This document shows positions 62,342 through 64,000 of a stretch of DNA of 64,000 nt, piece after piece. The stretch covers positions 59,138 to 123,137 of the forward strand of contig NZ_QMKQ01000012.1 of the NCBI RefSeq assembly GCF_003287975.1, written 5' to 3'. A model generated the notes under the pieces. It saw nothing but the letters and a program-made list of their open reading frames with translations, was not told the origin of the DNA and made no database searches. Positions within the stretch are counted from its first letter, which is position 1, and each line of letters starts with the position of its first letter. The DNA comes from Arthrobacter sp. AQ5-05 (GTDB lineage Bacteria > Actinomycetota > Actinomycetes > Actinomycetales > Micrococcaceae). Position numbers and translations under genes: made by a program.

Positions 62342-63313
62342 TCATAGCCAGTCTTTGCGCCTAAAGATCATGAAGAGACCTACCGACAGCACCGCAATCA
62401 AAAGCGTTGATGCGATAAAGCCTGACTCGTGGGCGAAGCCGGGGTAGGGCAAATTCTGGCCGTAGAAACCGGTGATAGCGGTCGGCACGGCGATGATGGC
62501 GGCCCAACTTGTGACCTTCTTGGTGATGATATTGAGTCTGTTGCCTTGGATGGTCAGATTGGTTTCCACGATCGTGGAAACCAGATCCCGTAAGCTTTCG
62601 GTCCACTCGGTGGCTCTCAGCACATGGTCGTAGAGGTCTTGGTAGTACGGCGCCATTTCGCGGGGAACCAGCTGGACGTCACGTCGAATGATCGTGTTGA
62701 TAACCTCGCGCATTGGCAGCACCACCCGACGTAGTCGAACAAGACTCTTTCGCAGTTCAAAGCTGCGGCGTTGCACGTCAGTGTCGTGGGATCGCTCGTC
62801 GAAAAGCAGGTCCTCGAGGGTCTCTATTTGTTCATCGAGCATTTGCACGGTGTCGAAGTGCCCGTCGACGATGAAGTCGAGCAGCCCGTAGAGGAGCGCA
62901 CTGATGCCATGTGTGATGAGTTCGGCGTTCCGCTCTAGGTGGTCGATCAAATCCTGAATCGGGAAGGCATCATCCTTGCGCACAGTGATAAGGGCCTTTG
63001 GGGTGATAAAGGCGGCAATCTCAGCCATACCCAGCTCCCCCGAAGCTGTATCAAGGCGGACAGCATAGGCACTGAGAAAATCATGATGCTCGTAGCGGTT
63101 GAATTTGGGTCGCTGTTGCACCGTCGTAGCACCTTCGACTGCGAGCGAATGCAGGTTGAGTTCGTCGGCAACGGTCTGCAGGTCTTGCGGCGTGGGCCTG
63201 TACAGGTCGACCCAGATGACGGTGTCTTCGTGAATCAGATGTTCATCGAGCCCATCCAACGGGAAGCCTTCATCCAGTAGGACTCCTCGGCGATAGCATC
63301 TTGTGGTGTTCAT
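62342..63313 (-). CDS. corA: CorA-family magnesium/cobalt transporter
   Basis: 323 residues. A long cytoplasmic N-terminal domain is followed by a helical stalk (DEQIETLEDLLFDERSHDTD) and two C-terminal membrane helices. The selectivity loop between them reads FYGQNLPYPGF, a variant of the usual Y-G-M-N. The C-terminus FRRKDWL is typical. The start ATG 63313 (MNTTRCYRRG) is preferred over an upstream one that adds nine residues. Confidence 0.9.
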   Translation of the reverse strand: MNTTRCYRRGVLLDEGFPLDGLDEHLIHEDTVIWVDLYRPTPQDLQTVADELNLHSLAVEGATTVQQRPKFNRYEHHDFLSAYAVRLDTASGELGMAEIAAFITPKALITVRKDDAFPIQDLIDHLERNAELITHGISALLYGLLDFIVDGHFDTVQMLDEQIETLEDLLFDERSHDTDVQRRSFELRKSLVRLRRVVLPMREVINTIIRRDVQLVPREMAPYYQDLYDHVLRATEWTESLRDLVSTIVETNLTIQGNRLNIITKKVTSWAAIIAVPTAITGFYGQNLPYPGFAHESGFIASTLLIAVLSVGLFMIFRRKDWL

Positions 63314-63874
63314 ACCGCCAGTATCACAGTCGCTGCGCAATCAAGGCCGGCGCACCGCCGAAACCGCTTGCATCAAGAAGCCCGTCTGAGAGTGAACCGT
63401 TCCAGCTGGTGCGAAGGTAACGAAATCTGTGGATCTGGTCTTTTCGGGGATGCCCTCCGTGTCTTGGGGCATTTGAGCGGGAGTCTTTCGAGCACTAGTC
63501 TGCGCGGAAACGGCTCACCGCCAAAGAGATCGGATCCCCCTAATCCGTACTGGGGCGAGAGAGAATGCGAGTATGCACCCGAGCTCCCCAAGGCCGACCG
63601 CGGAGTATGCGATCTAGAGGCTCGGCAGCAAAATCCATTCGCCGCCCCCATCGGGTACATGCAGCATCAGCTGCTCGGCGATCGCATGCGCATCCGGTAT
63701 TTTACCGGGCAATCGAGTTAGATCCCGTTCAGAGTCCTTGCGTCTGTTCCAAGTTGTTCCTCTGTGAAGCAGGTTCAGCCAGCAGACAGTAGGCCTCAGT
63801 CTCGACCGCGCACGTGTCGTCGTATGGTTTGTATTTACTGCTCATGGGACCTAAGCCTTGATCCACCGATCCGT
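63314..63874. other. Gene-free region upstream of corA, next to an IS element
   Basis: About 560 bases. A plus-strand frame at 63368-63721 has no start context or recognisable domain. The corA promoter is presumably within the first 100-200 bases. Confidence 0.4.
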
Positions 63875-64000
63875 GGGCTGCTTAGGACTTTTCGGACAGC
63901 GGATTAGTGGTTTCTCTACGCTGCCGTGGCCGGCTGCTGGTAACTATAGTGGACTTCGTTCGGTCGCCGATAATTGAGCGCCGAATGTCGTCTGCGGCTG
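63875..64000 (-). mobile_element. IS3-family element, right end (continues past the window)
   Basis: Right terminal sequence GGGCTGCTTAGGACTTTTC followed by GGACAGC (63875-63900), nearly identical to the end of the deleted element at 46030-46055. The transposase C-terminus lies just inside. Confidence 0.75.
63916..63999 (-). CDS. IS3-family transposase OrfB, C-terminal part (cut by window edge)
   Basis: The 27 visible residues RRRHSALNYRRPNEVHYSYQ then QPATAA and a TAG stop are the end of an integrase-core (DDE) transposase of the IS3 group, whose R-R-x-H-S-x-L-x-Y-x-x-P motif follows the catalytic Glu. The rest lies beyond the window. Confidence 0.85.
   Translation of the reverse strand, partial: SRRRHSALNYRRPNEVHYSYQQPATAA

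Noticed and set aside
1..64000. tRNA, rRNA genes or CRISPR arrays
   Set aside because: Read for cloverleaf arms, rRNA motifs and evenly spaced repeats; none seen, though a dedicated search tool was not run.

Overview
The window is high-GC actinobacterial chromosome. Gene order (hflX, dapF, miaA, miaB, recX, recA, DUF3046, clgR-type regulator, cinA, pgsA, ftsK, RNase J, dapA, dapB), a LexA box of the actinobacterial type and the style of the proteins point to the family Micrococcaceae (Arthrobacter, Paeniglutamicibacter or a relative). The genus assignment is inference only.

Region 1-28 kb is mostly core chromosome on the minus strand: tRNA modification (miaA, miaB), recombination and SOS (recA, recX), phospholipid synthesis (pgsA), cell division (ftsK), RNA decay (RNase J), lysine and peptidoglycan precursor synthesis (dapA, dapB, dapF), a secreted nuclease and a compact molybdenum-cofactor operon (moeA-moaC-mog-moaE). 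It is interrupted by a decayed IS605-type element pressed against the end of ftsK and by a wrecked DUF2252 gene.

Region 28-46 kb is mixed. It holds a frameshifted reductase, the remnant of a HigBA toxin-antitoxin pair, a small XRE/membrane-protein operon with a clear palindromic operator, a 2-oxoacid/acetoin-type E1 alpha/beta pair with a stand-alone lipoyl domain, moaA and moaD, an unexplained foldable intergenic element, a large SRPBCC-alpha/beta hydrolase fusion, a PadR-ABC1 kinase pair, an AgcS-type symporter, an M16 peptidase and pnp with a structured leader.

Region 46-64 kb is accessory and gene-poor. It contains an internally deleted IS3 element, a small stress island (Hsp20, DnaJ-domain protein), a BlaI-type repressor controlling a divergent extracytoplasmic thiol module (DsbA-like, CcdA-like, an intramembrane CxxC protein and a broken DsrE-like gene), a ZIP transporter, a TerC-family gene under what looks like a yybP-ykoY manganese riboswitch, a CorA transporter and many gene fragments (MFS, USP, MarR, DUF4389, P-type ATPase). 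It ends inside an IS3-family transposase gene.

The most distinctive systems are the BlaI-regulated thiol module with twin operators, the riboswitch whose P1 helix and ribosome-site sequestering helix compete for one strand, the E1/orphan-lipoyl operon, and the foldable element at 35.1 kb. No tRNA, rRNA or CRISPR array was seen.
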